NCBI RefSeq assembly: GCF_014635285.1
Contig: NZ_BMCR01000006.1
Span: 186,001 to 250,000 of the forward strand
Source of the DNA: Stappia taiwanensis
GTDB lineage: Bacteria; Pseudomonadota; Alphaproteobacteria; Rhizobiales; Stappiaceae
Length of the DNA: 64,000 nucleotides
Direction of reading: 5' to 3'
Shown here in pieces: positions 7,393-16,150 of this stretch. Position numbers and translations under genes: made by a program. The notes under the pieces were generated by a model. It was given only the letters and a program-made list of their open reading frames with translations. It ran no database searches and was not told where the DNA came from. How positions within the stretch are numbered: the stretch's first letter is position 1; the number at the start of each line of letters is the position of its first letter.

Positions 7393-10308
7393 GTGAAACG
7401 ATTGGCGATTGGGATCTTGGGGCTGATCCTCGTGCTGGTCGCGGCCGCGCTGATCGTGCCGTATTTCCTGCCGGCGGATGCGCTGAAAGCGCGGGTGATC
7501 GCCGAGGTGGAGCGCCGCTCCGGCTGGCGGCTGCGGCTCGATGGGCCGGTGTCGATCTCGCTCTTGCCCAGTTTGCGGTTGCAGGCCGCCGATGTCGGCT
7601 TCACCGGCGCGGCCGGAATGGGCGGGGCAGAACTGGCGCGGGCCGAGGAGGTCGATTTCGGCCTGGCTTGGGGAACGCTGTTCGGCGGCTCGTTGCAGCT
7701 TACCCACATCGTTCTGCGGACCCCGGAGATCAGCCTTGAAGTCGGCCCGGACGGTGTGGCCAACTGGGCGCCGCGTTCCGCCTTCCCGCATGACCGCTGG
7801 GCCGCCGCCGCCGAGGCCATCTCCGAAAACTCGACCGATGGCGCGCCGCCGCCGCAAGCCGCAGCACCCACCGAACCCGCGACCGGGGATGGGGCGGAGG
7901 AGACCGCCGATCCCATGCTCGGGTTGGCGCGGATTGGCGTCGCCTATTTTCAGGTCAAGGATGGCCGGCTTCTCTACGCCGACCGGCGCAGCGGCGATGA
8001 GATGGCGGTGGACCAGATCAACGCCACCTTGCGCCTGCCTTCACTCGCCGGGGCGCTCGATCTCGACATCGCCGCCCGCTACCAGGGCATCGAGGCGGCC
8101 GTCTCCGGGCGTGTGGCGGCCCCTCTGGCGCTGGCAAGGGGCGGGGCCAGCGACATCGACCTGACGACCACCGTGGCCGGCGCATCCCTGCGCAGCACCG
8201 GCAATCTTTCCGCCGCCGGCAGCGGCGCATTGACCCTTGCTGCCTCCGGGGACTCTGTCGCCGAGCCGCTGGCCGCCCTAGGGGTTGCGCTCGCCCGCGA
8301 TCCGGGCGCCTACAGTCTTGCCGGCGATGTCGCCCTGTCCGCCGGCCGGGTGGATCTGGACAATCTGGTCGCGAAGATCGGTGCCGCTGAGATCAGCGGT
8401 GCCGGATCGCTCTCCCAGGGCGCGGGCGCGCCGGCGATCTCCGGCCGGGTGCGCCTTGCCGATCTCGATCTGGCCGAAGTGCTGCAGCTTGCCGGCCGTG
8501 CGGAGGCGGCGACCGGTGCCCTCGGTGGCGATCTTGCCTTCAGCGCACGCGGCGGGGATGCGGCGGCGCTGCTCGGTTCGCTCGATTTGCGCGGGTCCTT
8601 GCGTCTTGCCAGGGGCAGCATCGGCGGGCTGGTGCTGCCGGCGCCGCTGGGCGAGGATCCGGCCTCGGCGACGATCGAGGACATCGCCGCGGACGTGGAG
8701 ATTGCCGGTCTCGACCGCCCTGTGTCGCTGACCGGCGGTCTGCGCTGGCGCGGCGAGACCTTCCAGCTCTCCGGAACGGCGGAACCGGCCCTGCTGCTCG
8801 CCGGCTTGCCGGCACCGGTGCGGGTGCGCGTGGAAAGCGGCCGGGTGGGCGCGGGCTATGACGGCGCGGTCTCCGCGCAAGGCGCGCTCGATGGCGATCT
8901 CTTCCTGGAAACGGCGGACCTGCGCGGGCTGGCGGCCTGGCTCGGGTCTCCGCTGCCGCCGGGCGGCGGGCTGAAGGCCTTCTCCATCGCCGGGCGGCTC
9001 GGGGCCGCGCCGGGGGCGGTCGCCTTCACCGATGCGCGGATCCGCCTCGACGACATCAGCGGGACGGGCAAGGGCGAAATCCGCCTCAGCGATCCGCCGT
9101 TGATCACCGCCGCGCTGGCGCTCGATCGGCTCGGGCTCGATCCTTATCTGACCGGCGGGGGGAATGCTCAGGTTCCCGCCCGCGCGGGCGGCAAAACCAG
9201 CGCCCGCGCCCCCTCTGGCGGACCTGCACCCTGGAGCACCGACCCGATTGATCTTTCCGGCCTGAAGGCCGTCGACGCCAACCTGGAACTGAGTGCCCGG
9301 ACCATCGCCTGGGACAAGGTCGAGGTCGGGCCGAGCCGGCTGACTGTTGCACTCAAGGGCGGGCGACTGACGGCGGATCTCGCCGATCTCACGCTTTACG
9401 AGGGCAGCGGCCGGGGCACGCTGACGCTGGACGGCGCCGGGCCGGTGCCGGTGATCGAGGCCGCGTTCGATCTGGTCGATGTAAACGCGCATCCGTTCCT
9501 GTCGGCGCTGATCGATTTTCGCTGGCTGGAGGGCCGCGTCGGCACCGCGCTGGCGCTGCGCGCCCGGGGGGCGAGCCAGGCCGATCTGGTCGCGAGCCTT
9601 GGCGGCACCGCAAGGTTCGACTTCGTGGACGGGGCCGTACGCGGCATCAACATTCCGCGTATGGTGCGCGGGCTGACCGTGGATACCCTGCTTGGCTGGG
9701 CGGAAAATCCGGCGCAGAAGACGGATTTCTCCTCGCTGGGCCTTGGCTTCGAGATTGCCAATGGTGTCGCCCGCTCCACCGATCTGGCCCTTGCCGGGCC
9801 GTTGGTGCGCATGTCCGGCACGGGGCTCATCGACCTGCCGCGCAAGAGCCTCGACTGGCGGTTCGAGCCCAAGGTGGTGGCGACGCTCGAAGGGGCGCCG
9901 CCGATGCCGCGCGGCAAGGGTGAGGACCGGGAGTTGGCCGGGCTCGGCGTGCCGGTGATCGTGCGCGGCCCCTGGGACAGGCCGAAGATCTATCCGGACA
10001 TCAAGGGCATTCTTGACGATCCGAAAACGGCGCTGAAGCAGCTTGAGGGCATCGGCGGCGGGCTGGCGGAGGTGCTCAAGCGTCAGCCGGAGAAGGCCTT
10101 GACCGATGCGGCCAATGACGTGATTGGCCGGGTGACCGGTGGCGGCAGCAGCATCGACGTGCAGAAGGTGATCGACGGCGAGGTCGATGACAAGGAGGTG
10201 CTGGACGCGGTGGAGCAGGGCTTCGGCCTGCCGTCGGGCTTCCTCGGCTCCTTCGGTATCGGCAAGGGGCCGAAGCAGGAGCCCGACGCGGCCCCGCCGC
10301 AGCAGTAG
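7393..10308 (+). CDS. AsmA-family protein
   Basis: This 971-residue AsmA family member is anchored in the inner membrane and spans the periplasm; such proteins influence outer-membrane assembly and probably inter-membrane phospholipid transfer. The GTG at 7393 has a GGAGG six bases upstream. An N-terminal membrane helix (about residues 4-24) is followed by the AsmA opening segment, ARVIAEVERRSGWRLRLDGP. The long middle is repetitive beta-structured sequence rich in Ala, Gly and Leu. A C-terminal AsmA-like domain, including GGTARFDFVDGAVRGINIP near 740 and WDRPKIYPDIKGI near 870, ends the protein. Size and order fit the family. The gene appears monocistronic. Confidence 0.88.
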   Translation: MKRLAIGILGLILVLVAAALIVPYFLPADALKARVIAEVERRSGWRLRLDGPVSISLLPSLRLQAADVGFTGAAGMGGAELARAEEVDFGLAWGTLFGGSLQLTHIVLRTPEISLEVGPDGVANWAPRSAFPHDRWAAAAEAISENSTDGAPPPQAAAPTEPATGDGAEETADPMLGLARIGVAYFQVKDGRLLYADRRSGDEMAVDQINATLRLPSLAGALDLDIAARYQGIEAAVSGRVAAPLALARGGASDIDLTTTVAGASLRSTGNLSAAGSGALTLAASGDSVAEPLAALGVALARDPGAYSLAGDVALSAGRVDLDNLVAKIGAAEISGAGSLSQGAGAPAISGRVRLADLDLAEVLQLAGRAEAATGALGGDLAFSARGGDAAALLGSLDLRGSLRLARGSIGGLVLPAPLGEDPASATIEDIAADVEIAGLDRPVSLTGGLRWRGETFQLSGTAEPALLLAGLPAPVRVRVESGRVGAGYDGAVSAQGALDGDLFLETADLRGLAAWLGSPLPPGGGLKAFSIAGRLGAAPGAVAFTDARIRLDDISGTGKGEIRLSDPPLITAALALDRLGLDPYLTGGGNAQVPARAGGKTSARAPSGGPAPWSTDPIDLSGLKAVDANLELSARTIAWDKVEVGPSRLTVALKGGRLTADLADLTLYEGSGRGTLTLDGAGPVPVIEAAFDLVDVNAHPFLSALIDFRWLEGRVGTALALRARGASQADLVASLGGTARFDFVDGAVRGINIPRMVRGLTVDTLLGWAENPAQKTDFSSLGLGFEIANGVARSTDLALAGPLVRMSGTGLIDLPRKSLDWRFEPKVVATLEGAPPMPRGKGEDRELAGLGVPVIVRGPWDRPKIYPDIKGILDDPKTALKQLEGIGGGLAEVLKRQPEKALTDAANDVIGRVTGGGSSIDVQKVIDGEVDDKEVLDAVEQGFGLPSGFLGSFGIGKGPKQEPDAAPPQQ

Positions 10309-10320
10309 CGCGGGCGGGGC

Positions 10321-10345
10321 GGAGCGCGCCCGGTTCACGCGCTCC
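10321..10345. terminator. Weak hairpin between convergent asmA-like and CYTH-CHAD genes
   Basis: Eight-base perfect arms (10321-10328 and 10338-10345) enclose a 9-base loop, between the stop codons of two convergent genes. There is no T-run, so this is a position-based guess. Confidence 0.35.
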
Positions 10346-10366
10346 GTGTGGGGGCGGCGCTGGCGG

Positions 10367-11944
10367 TCAGTTCCGCCAGAACTTGCGGCTCTGCCGACTC
10401 TTGTCCCACAGCGCCCGGGCCTTGGCCCATTCGCTTTCCGCGCGGTACTCGTGCCAGCCCATGACGAAGCCGGCGGCCAGGCTCAGCTTGGCGCCTTCGC
10501 CGCGTTTCTCCCGGGCGATCGGCGCCAGTTTGGCGGCCATCACCACATCGTTGAGATAGCCGAACACATCCTGCAGGGTCTTCAAGGTGGCGACGAACGG
10601 GGCGCAGTGTTTCCTCGGAAACAGCGGCTGGAAGAACTCCACCGCATAGCGCAGCTTTTTCAGCCGCTTGCGCATGTCGTGCCGCTCTTCCAGCGTCAGC
10701 TCGTCGATCCGCTCACCCAGATGGGCGACCGCCTTCCAGCGCTTGTCCAGCGCGCGGCGGGCGTAGTCGCGGGCCGGCATGGCCAGCGTTTCCTGCAGCG
10801 CGGCGGCGGCATCCGCGTCCATCGGGTCGCGCGGCCAGGTTTCCGCCTCGGCCAGACTGCCCAGAGCGAACAGCAGGCGATTGACCTCGGGCGCGCGCAG
10901 CTCGGTCCGCAGCGCCTTGCGCACCGCCTGGCGCCGGGCGCCGACCACCACGGCCAGACGTTTCGCGTCGACCTCGGCCGGGACCTGATCGAGCACCGGC
11001 GCGATGATCTCATCGACCAGCACATCGAGATCGCGCAATTCGCCGAGCCGCGTGGCCAGCACCTTGGCCCGCTCGTCCAGATCTTCCCGCAAGGCGAGGG
11101 GCAACAGGTCGTGGTGCACCTTCAGGGCGCTGCGCAGGCGCCGCAGGCCGACGCGCATCTGGTGCACGGCCTCCGGATCGTCCACCTCCAGGGTGGCATC
11201 GCGATTGGCGGCGATCTGTGCCTGGCAGGAACGCAGGATCGTGCGCAGCGCGCTCTCCGCCGTGTCGGTCTTGCGCGACAGCTCGACGCGGCCGGCGCCG
11301 ACCGGCCGGCAAGTCATGTCGTCGCCGCGCATCAGGGCGTAGCCGCGCTGCGCCTTGCTGAAGGCGGAAAATCGGGCAATGCTGGTGCCGTTCAGCGCCG
11401 AGGCGAGGGCGAACAGATCGCCCACCTGGCCGCGCTTCAGCTCCAGTTCCGCCTCAAACAGCGGCAGGGTCCGGGTCCTGGTGCGCACCTCACCGGCATC
11501 CAGCGCCATCTCGATCTCCGCGCCTTCTTCGGTGCGAAAGATGCGGGTGGTGCGCTGCATGCGCGTCTCGAACACCGGATCGACCTGCTTGCCGTCGATC
11601 TGCTTCCACAGGGCCTTTTGCAAGGTCCGGTCGTGGATTCGTGTCAGGTCGGGCGCCGGCGCACTGACCTCGGCCTCCTGTTCCTTCGGCATCGACAGGC
11701 CGCCGCTGACCGAGGTGCCGGATTTGACGGTCTGGATCCAGTCCGCTCCGACCTGCCGCACGCGCAAGGACCATTTGGCCCGGTGGAGGTCCAGATCGGC
11801 GGTGTCGAAATAGATCGAGCGCAACTCCTGCGTTCGGGGCGGATCGACCGTGTAGCCCAGGGGCGCGGGAGCGGCCTTCAGCTCCTCCAGCGCATCGGCA
11901 TCGACCTCGAGCTTCAGCTCGATCTCTCGTGTCCCTTGCGTCAT
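10367..11944 (-). CDS. CYTH-CHAD inorganic triphosphatase-like protein
   Basis: The 525-residue protein joins a CYTH triphosphate tunnel domain (about 1-205) to a CHAD helical domain (about 225-515). The CYTH ExExK signature is present as E7, E9 and K11 in REIELKLEV, followed by KWSLRVRQ and later basic and acidic strand residues that coordinate triphosphate and metal. The CHAD domain shows the conserved VHQMRVGLRRLRSALK near 279 and HDMRKRLKKLRYAVEFF near 425, rich in phosphate-binding His, Lys and Arg. Related proteins such as E. coli YgiF hydrolyse inorganic tripolyphosphate, and CHAD domains bind polyphosphate. It is convergent with the AsmA gene and lies beside tRNA-Leu. Confidence 0.88.
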   Translation of the reverse strand: MTQGTREIELKLEVDADALEELKAAPAPLGYTVDPPRTQELRSIYFDTADLDLHRAKWSLRVRQVGADWIQTVKSGTSVSGGLSMPKEQEAEVSAPAPDLTRIHDRTLQKALWKQIDGKQVDPVFETRMQRTTRIFRTEEGAEIEMALDAGEVRTRTRTLPLFEAELELKRGQVGDLFALASALNGTSIARFSAFSKAQRGYALMRGDDMTCRPVGAGRVELSRKTDTAESALRTILRSCQAQIAANRDATLEVDDPEAVHQMRVGLRRLRSALKVHHDLLPLALREDLDERAKVLATRLGELRDLDVLVDEIIAPVLDQVPAEVDAKRLAVVVGARRQAVRKALRTELRAPEVNRLLFALGSLAEAETWPRDPMDADAAAALQETLAMPARDYARRALDKRWKAVAHLGERIDELTLEERHDMRKRLKKLRYAVEFFQPLFPRKHCAPFVATLKTLQDVFGYLNDVVMAAKLAPIAREKRGEGAKLSLAAGFVMGWHEYRAESEWAKARALWDKSRQSRKFWRN

Positions 11945-12231
11945 GCTTCCGATCTACCGGTTTTGCGCGGCCCTGTCGAGAAAAGCGCACCGGGTGCGCC
12001 TTTTGATGTGACTTTCGTGGCCGCAAGGCAAATGGGTGGTGAGGAAACAGCTCAGGTTCTGCCCCCAAGCGCGCCCCCATGCGGTCCGCGCATGAAAGAC
12101 CGGGGGCGGGAGGAAGGCAAGGGCGGGAAAACCCGGAACGCATCAGCACATAGGCCGGGAGGCGGCGTGCGGGCGACTACCCGGCGCCGGGGCATCCGGA
12201 CGGGGTGCGTCATGTCAGCGATGTTGGGAAG

Positions 12232-12318
12232 TGGTGCCCCCGGTCCGACTCGAACGGACACTCCGGTTAAGGAAACGGATTTTGAATCCGTCGCGTCTAC
12301 CAGTTCCGCCACGGGGGC
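12232..12318 (-). tRNA. tRNA-Leu (anticodon CAA)
   Basis: On the minus strand the sequence folds as an 87-base class II tRNA. The acceptor stem GCCCCCG pairs with CGGGGGC, followed by A73 and an encoded CCA. The anticodon stem ACGGA/TCCGT encloses the loop TTCAAAA with anticodon CAA, which reads TTG. A variable arm follows, then the T arm GTCCG-TTCGAGT-CGGAC. The long variable arm and discriminator A fit leucine. Confidence 0.95.
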
Positions 12319-12484
12319 ACTCTTTGGCAGCAGGCGAAAAGGCTGCCGGAAACGCGGCGATCATAGTCATCGCGCACGGCCCGTCAACGGAAAGATCGTC
12401 TGTCCTGGCCGGTTGTCACCGGGAAGCGTGCCGGGCGGCACACGCGCGCGTGACAACCGGCGGGGGACGGGCTAAGCAGACGGC

Positions 12485-13063
12485 ATGTTGCGCCAACTCT
12501 ACGACTGGACCATGTCCCTTGCTTCCGGCCGCCGCGCGCCTTTGGCGCTGGGGCTCGTGTCCTTTGCCGAAAGCTCGATCTTTCCGCTGCCGCCGGACCT
12601 GTTGCTGATCCCGATGGTGATCGCCCGGCGCGCGCGCGCGTTCTTCTATGCGCTGTTGTGCACGGTGACCTCGGTGATCGGCGGATTCGCCGGCTATGCC
12701 ATCGGCGCCCTGCTGTTCCTGCAACTGGCCCAGCCGATCCTTGCCTTCTACGGCTACCTCGACAAGTTCCAGACCTTCCAGGACAATTTCAACGAATACG
12801 GCGCCTGGATCGTCTTCATCGCCGGCGTGACGCCCTTTCCCTACAAGGTGATCACCATCGCCAGCGGCGCCTCCGGCCTCAGTCTGCCGGTGTTCCTCGT
12901 CGCCAGCGTGCTCGCCCGGGGCTTGCGTTTCTTCGTCGTCGCCGGCCTTCTGTATTTCTTCGGCCCGCCGATCCGCCATTTCATCGAAAAGCGGTTGGGG
13001 CTGATGTTCACCCTGTTCGTCGTCGGCCTGGTCGGCGGCTTCGTCCTGATCAAGTTTCTCTGA
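12485..13063 (+). CDS. YqaA/DedA-like VTT-domain membrane protein
   Basis: The 192-residue inner-membrane protein belongs to the SNARE-associated/VTT (DedA superfamily) group, YqaA type. Conserved features are FAESSIFPLPPDLLLIP at about 29-45, a Gly-rich re-entrant segment (GGFAGYAIGALL), and FIAGVTPFPYKVITIASG near 110-125, which matches the family membrane signature. Related DedA proteins act in lipid-carrier or phospholipid flipping and envelope integrity; the substrate of this one is not known. Its stop codon is followed 25 bases later by the dsbB start on the same strand, suggesting an operon. Confidence 0.83.
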   Translation: MLRQLYDWTMSLASGRRAPLALGLVSFAESSIFPLPPDLLLIPMVIARRARAFFYALLCTVTSVIGGFAGYAIGALLFLQLAQPILAFYGYLDKFQTFQDNFNEYGAWIVFIAGVTPFPYKVITIASGASGLSLPVFLVASVLARGLRFFVVAGLLYFFGPPIRHFIEKRLGLMFTLFVVGLVGGFVLIKFL

Positions 13064-13088
13064 ACTCCCCTGGGAGGGGCTGCCCCCC

Positions 13089-13616
13089 ATGTCCTCGCCG
13101 CGCTCACTGTCCTTGCTGCTGCTTATCCTGCTGATCGCCGGCGGAACGGCGGCGATCTCCTTCGCCTGGGGGTACCAGCTGATCGGCGGCTATGCGCCCT
13201 GCAAGCTCTGCCTGGAACAGCGCGTGCCCTATTACGCCGGCCTGCCGTTGGCGCTTGTCGCGCTGTGGCTGCTGTGGCGGGGGGCGGCGCGTGGTCTGCT
13301 GGTGCTGGTTCTTCTGCTGGTGGCGGCGCTGTTTGCCTATGGCGCCGGGCTTGGGGTCTATCAGGCCGGCGCGGAATGGGGCTTCTGGCCGGGACCTGCC
13401 GATTGCGGCGGCGGCTCCGCACCCCCGGCCAATGCGGCGGATCTGCTCAATGCCTTGCGCAGCACCCGGGTGGTCAGCTGCACCGAGGCAAGCTGGCGGA
13501 TGTTCGGCCTGTCCTTTGCCGGCTGGAACGCGGTGGCGTCCACCGGGCTGGCGCTGCTGGCGCTTCTCTGCCTGTGGACATCGCGGGCGAATGCCTCGAA
13601 GCTGAAAGCCGACTGA
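13089..13616 (+). CDS. dsbB: Disulfide bond formation protein DsbB
   Basis: DsbB reoxidises DsbA and passes electrons to quinone. The 175-residue protein has four membrane segments and both redox pairs: CKLC at residues 38/41 in the first periplasmic loop, and Cys106 and Cys131 in the second. An arginine directly after the CxxC region (CLEQR) fits the quinone-binding position. Length is normal. It sits between the VTT-domain gene and the small membrane protein at 13667, all on the plus strand. Confidence 0.88.
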   Translation: MSSPRSLSLLLLILLIAGGTAAISFAWGYQLIGGYAPCKLCLEQRVPYYAGLPLALVALWLLWRGAARGLLVLVLLLVAALFAYGAGLGVYQAGAEWGFWPGPADCGGGSAPPANAADLLNALRSTRVVSCTEASWRMFGLSFAGWNAVASTGLALLALLCLWTSRANASKLKAD

Positions 13617-13666
13617 GACCGGGGCCGGAGCAACACGGCACCAGAACGGAACGGCGGGCGCGAGAC

Positions 13667-13918
13667 ATGGCCGACAAAAAGAGCGCGGAGGAACGCAAGC
13701 GCGAGGCGGACAGCCTGCTGGCGCAAGCGGAGCGTGAAAGCGAGACCTTCCTGCGCACCACCTTCACCGGCGCGGCCAAGTCCGGCCGCTCGGAAAAGGC
13801 CGATCCTGACGGCGCCGAACCCGACAGAATCGAGGAATGGGGCACGCGGATCGGCCGGACCGCCGGCGCCATCTTCGCGGTCGGCCTTATCATCTATCTG
13901 GTGGTGACCTATTTCTAA
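13667..13918 (+). CDS. Small hypothetical protein with one C-terminal membrane helix
   Basis: The 83-residue protein begins with a charged, probably helical segment (KKSAEERKREADSLLAQAE), continues with a Ser/Gly/Asp-rich linker, and ends in a single hydrophobic helix at about 64-82 with almost nothing after it, so it looks tail-anchored with the charged part in the cytoplasm. I do not recognise a named family. It is 50 bases downstream of dsbB and 48 bases upstream of the zincin gene, so all may be co-transcribed. The larger frame around it is a shadow of dsbB. Confidence 0.65.
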   Translation: MADKKSAEERKREADSLLAQAERESETFLRTTFTGAAKSGRSEKADPDGAEPDRIEEWGTRIGRTAGAIFAVGLIIYLVVTYF

Positions 13919-13966
13919 CTCCGGCCCTGCGGGGTGAAGGAAAATTTCAGAGGGAAGCGACGGATC

Positions 13967-14398
13967 GTGGCGACGGCGGCACCAAAGCCTGAAGACATGC
14001 GCTGGAGCGGGGCGGTGGCCCCGGATCTTGCGGTGTTCGAACAGATCGCAGCGGAGGCCTTCGCCCGCCTGCCGGAGGCGTTTCGCGGGCTGTGCGGCGA
14101 GATTGAACTGCGCGTCGCCGATCTTGCCGACGAGGACGTTCTGATCGAACTGGGCATCGAAAGCCCGTTTGAGTTGATGGGGCTGTTCGAGGGGGTGGGG
14201 CTGGCGCAAGGGGCGGCCGCCGGCTGGAGCGGGCAGATGCCGAACCGGATCTGGCTCTATCGCCGGGCGATCCTGGATTACTGGTGCGCCTATGAGGAAA
14301 CGCTCGGGGCGGTCATCACCCATGTGCTGGTGCACGAGATCGGCCACCATTTCGGCCTGTCCGATGACGATATGGACGCCATCGAGGCGGCGAACTGA
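13967..14398 (+). CDS. Zincin-like metallopeptidase family protein
   Basis: The 143-residue protein carries the zinc-protease motif HEIGH within VLVHEIGHHFGLSDDD near its C-terminus, typical of the small zincin (minimal MMP-like) family found widely in bacteria. A GTG at 13967 with GAGGGA upstream is the chosen start; a GTG at 13934 would add 11 residues but lacks a ribosome site. There is no signal peptide, so it is cytoplasmic. The HExxH and a following Asp supply plausible zinc ligands. The physiological substrate is unknown for the family. Confidence 0.8.
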   Translation: MATAAPKPEDMRWSGAVAPDLAVFEQIAAEAFARLPEAFRGLCGEIELRVADLADEDVLIELGIESPFELMGLFEGVGLAQGAAAGWSGQMPNRIWLYRRAILDYWCAYEETLGAVITHVLVHEIGHHFGLSDDDMDAIEAAN

Positions 14399-14469
14399 CC
14401 GGCGGCGGTCCCGCCGGTCAGATGGTCAAGCTCTCAGCTCTTCAGAGCTTCAGGCGCGGGACGCGCTGT

Positions 14470-15006
14470 TCAGGCCTTGTCGGCCTTGGCGCGGGCGATC
14501 GATTCCTCGATGATCCGCTTGGCCTCGTCCGGGCCGCCGAAGCCGGAGATCTTGACCCACTTGCCGGGCTCCAGATCCTTGTAGTGCTCGAAGAAATGCT
14601 TGATCTGCTGCATGGTGATTTCCGGCAGATCCTCGAAATGAGCGATGTTCTCATAGCGCCGGGTCAGCTTGGAGCTGGGAACGGCCACGAGCTTTTCATC
14701 CATGCCGGCTTCGTCTTCCATGAACAACACGCCGATCGGGCGGCAGTTCATGATCGCGCCGGGAACGATCGGCCGCTGGTTGGCGACGATCACATCGACC
14801 GGGTCGCCATCGCCGCACAGGGTGTGGGGCACGAAACCGTAGTTCCCCGGGTAGCGCATCGGCGTGTACAGGAACCGGTCAACGTACATGGCGCCGGCGT
14901 CCTTGTCCATTTCGTACTTGATCGGCTCGCCGCCCGCGGACACTTCAATGATCACGTTGATGTCTTCAGGCGGGTTCTTCCCGATCGGAACGGCATCGAT
15001 GCGCAT
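14470..15006 (-). CDS. ppa: Inorganic pyrophosphatase
   Basis: This family I soluble pyrophosphatase hydrolyses pyrophosphate to phosphate and so pulls biosynthetic reactions forward. The 178-residue length is right for the hexameric bacterial type. The signature DGDPVDV is seen near residue 66, with the upstream YKYEMDK-like segment [10 protein letters not shown] near 29 and the YPGNYGFVP motif near 52. The ATG at 15006 is preceded by AGGAG at good spacing. It appears to be transcribed alone. Confidence 0.95.
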   Translation of the reverse strand: MRIDAVPIGKNPPEDINVIIEVSAGGEPIKYEMDKDAGAMYVDRFLYTPMRYPGNYGFVPHTLCGDGDPVDVIVANQRPIVPGAIMNCRPIGVLFMEDEAGMDEKLVAVPSSKLTRRYENIAHFEDLPEITMQQIKHFFEHYKDLEPGKWVKISGFGGPDEAKRIIEESIARAKADKA

Positions 15007-15158
15007 GGATCAAGCTCCTAGAATGGTGGGTCGCGGGCTGTATCGCAGGCACCGACGCTGATGGCAAGGTGGAATTTGTGCGGTGCAACCGCCTGGACGC
15101 GCGAAACCGCCACGCCTGCGCGGCAAAGCGCGCCGAAGGGGCGCGGCGAGGCGCCAGG

Positions 15159-15680
15159 CTATTGGGGGGTGTCGGCGAACCAGCCGAAGATGGTCAGCTC
15201 GAGGGTGGAGGAGGCGATCTGCTCGCGGGTGTTCATCAGCGCCTGACCGCCGCGCTGGCGGTAGAAGCGCACCGCTTCGGCATTGTCGCTGAGGACGCGC
15301 ACGGCAAGGCCCGACAGATAGGCCCGGTCGAGGGCGCGGCGGGTGGCATGGAACAACTCGGTGCCGAAGCCCAGCCCCTGATGGTCGGGGCGGATATAGA
15401 GTTCGTAGATTTCGCCTTCGAAGGGCAACTCGCGCATGCGGCTCCGCCCGTAGGTGGCATAGCCGGCCGGGGTGCCGGCCACCTCCAGCATCTGGATGCG
15501 AACACCGCGCGACAGGGCGGTTCTCCACCAGCGCGGCCCGCGCCGGGAGATCATCCGTTCAAGCTCGACACCGCCGAGAATGCCGCGATAGGTGCCTCGC
15601 CACGCCTCCTCATGGATCAGGGCGAGGGCCATGGCGTCATCTTGCCGGGCCGGGCGCAGGGCAATCAGACCAAGGCTCAT
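15159..15680 (-). CDS. GNAT-family N-acetyltransferase
   Basis: The 173-residue protein has the GNAT fold. An ALRPARQDD start is followed by a GxxxE/W region. The acetyl-CoA-binding segment IRPDHQGLGFGTELFHA near residue 92 matches the QxxGxG/A pyrophosphate loop, and NAEAVRFYRQRGG near 130 is the motif B helix. The ATG at 15680 was chosen because conserved sequence begins directly after it; the open frame continues upstream without similarity. The substrate cannot be predicted. Confidence 0.82.
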   Translation of the reverse strand: MSLGLIALRPARQDDAMALALIHEEAWRGTYRGILGGVELERMISRRGPRWWRTALSRGVRIQMLEVAGTPAGYATYGRSRMRELPFEGEIYELYIRPDHQGLGFGTELFHATRRALDRAYLSGLAVRVLSDNAEAVRFYRQRGGQALMNTREQIASSTLELTIFGWFADTPQ

Positions 15681-15769
15681 GTTCTGATGATAGCGCTGAA
15701 TCGGCGCGGGCAAAAGCTTGATTGCCAGAATTGCCGAGGGGAGGGCAGGTGCGGTCCGGCGCGAAGCGG

Positions 15770-15960
15770 CCGGAAAAACGGAAAAGGGCCGGCGTAAAGC
15801 CGGCCCTTCCGGTTGCCAGTTTCGTCCGCGAAGGGACGGGGAAAGACATCGGGAAACCCCGGGGGGCTGGGGGGCTGTTGCGTACCGAAGTCTCACCAGC
15901 GCCAATCCCGTTGGCAACGATTGGACTGTCGCTCTCCAAGATGGCGCGGTGTTGACTGGA
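15770..15960 (-). ncRNA. Possible minus-strand non-coding RNA (ends uncertain)
   Basis: This is part of a 470-base stretch (15681-16150) in which I see no convincing protein gene. On the minus strand it ends in a hairpin with a 10-base stem and a T-rich tail (15784-15808, listed separately), yet no minus-strand gene exists to be terminated. Upstream of that hairpin on the minus strand are nested self-complementary segments, including CCAATC/GATTGG around 15902-15924 and CGTCC/GGACG around 15822-15837. A GCTGGTGAGACTTCGG segment loosely resembles a conserved part of 6S RNA. The 5' end is a guess and no strong promoter was found. Confidence 0.25.
15784..15808 (-). terminator. Hairpin terminator oriented for minus-strand transcription
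   Basis: A perfect 10-base stem (15784-15793 with 15799-15808) encloses a 5-base loop. Read on the minus strand it is followed by TTTTCCGTTTTT, a plausible Rho-independent tail; on the plus strand the tail is weak. No protein gene ends here on the minus strand. Confidence 0.55.
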
Positions 15961-16150
15961 TTGGGGCAAAACTATGAATTCCGCCAAGGGGTGAGCGCTC
16001 CGGTAGAGCGCGCGCAGCCTGCGCACGCGATCCGTGCCGGTTTGGCAGCCGGCTTGCCAAAGCGCCGGCGCGGGAGGCATCATGGCGGCACGGCGTGGCG
16101 GGGGGCAGGTGCCGCCAGCGTGCGGACAGACCAACCTGGCGGGAGGCGTC

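Larger units (their letters stand above)
15681..16150. other. 470-base stretch without a protein gene
   Basis: The open frames here (up to 191 codons on the minus strand) have no family pattern, and the longest runs through a terminator, so none is called. The stretch contains the minus-strand hairpin at 15784-15808, a possible non-coding RNA upstream of it, and a poorly spaced TTGACT/TATGAA pair (15952-15957 and 15973-15978) that might serve the DUF2794 gene. It also has a G-rich tract near 15860. Confidence 0.6.

Noticed and set aside
12052-12312. Short minus-strand frame starting MAELVDATDSKS
   Set aside because: This is the familiar false protein read from a tRNA-Leu gene, which occupies 12232-12318.
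10187-12475. A 762-codon plus-strand frame opposite the CYTH-CHAD gene, running through the tRNA
   Set aside because: It crosses a tRNA gene and shows no conserved motif.
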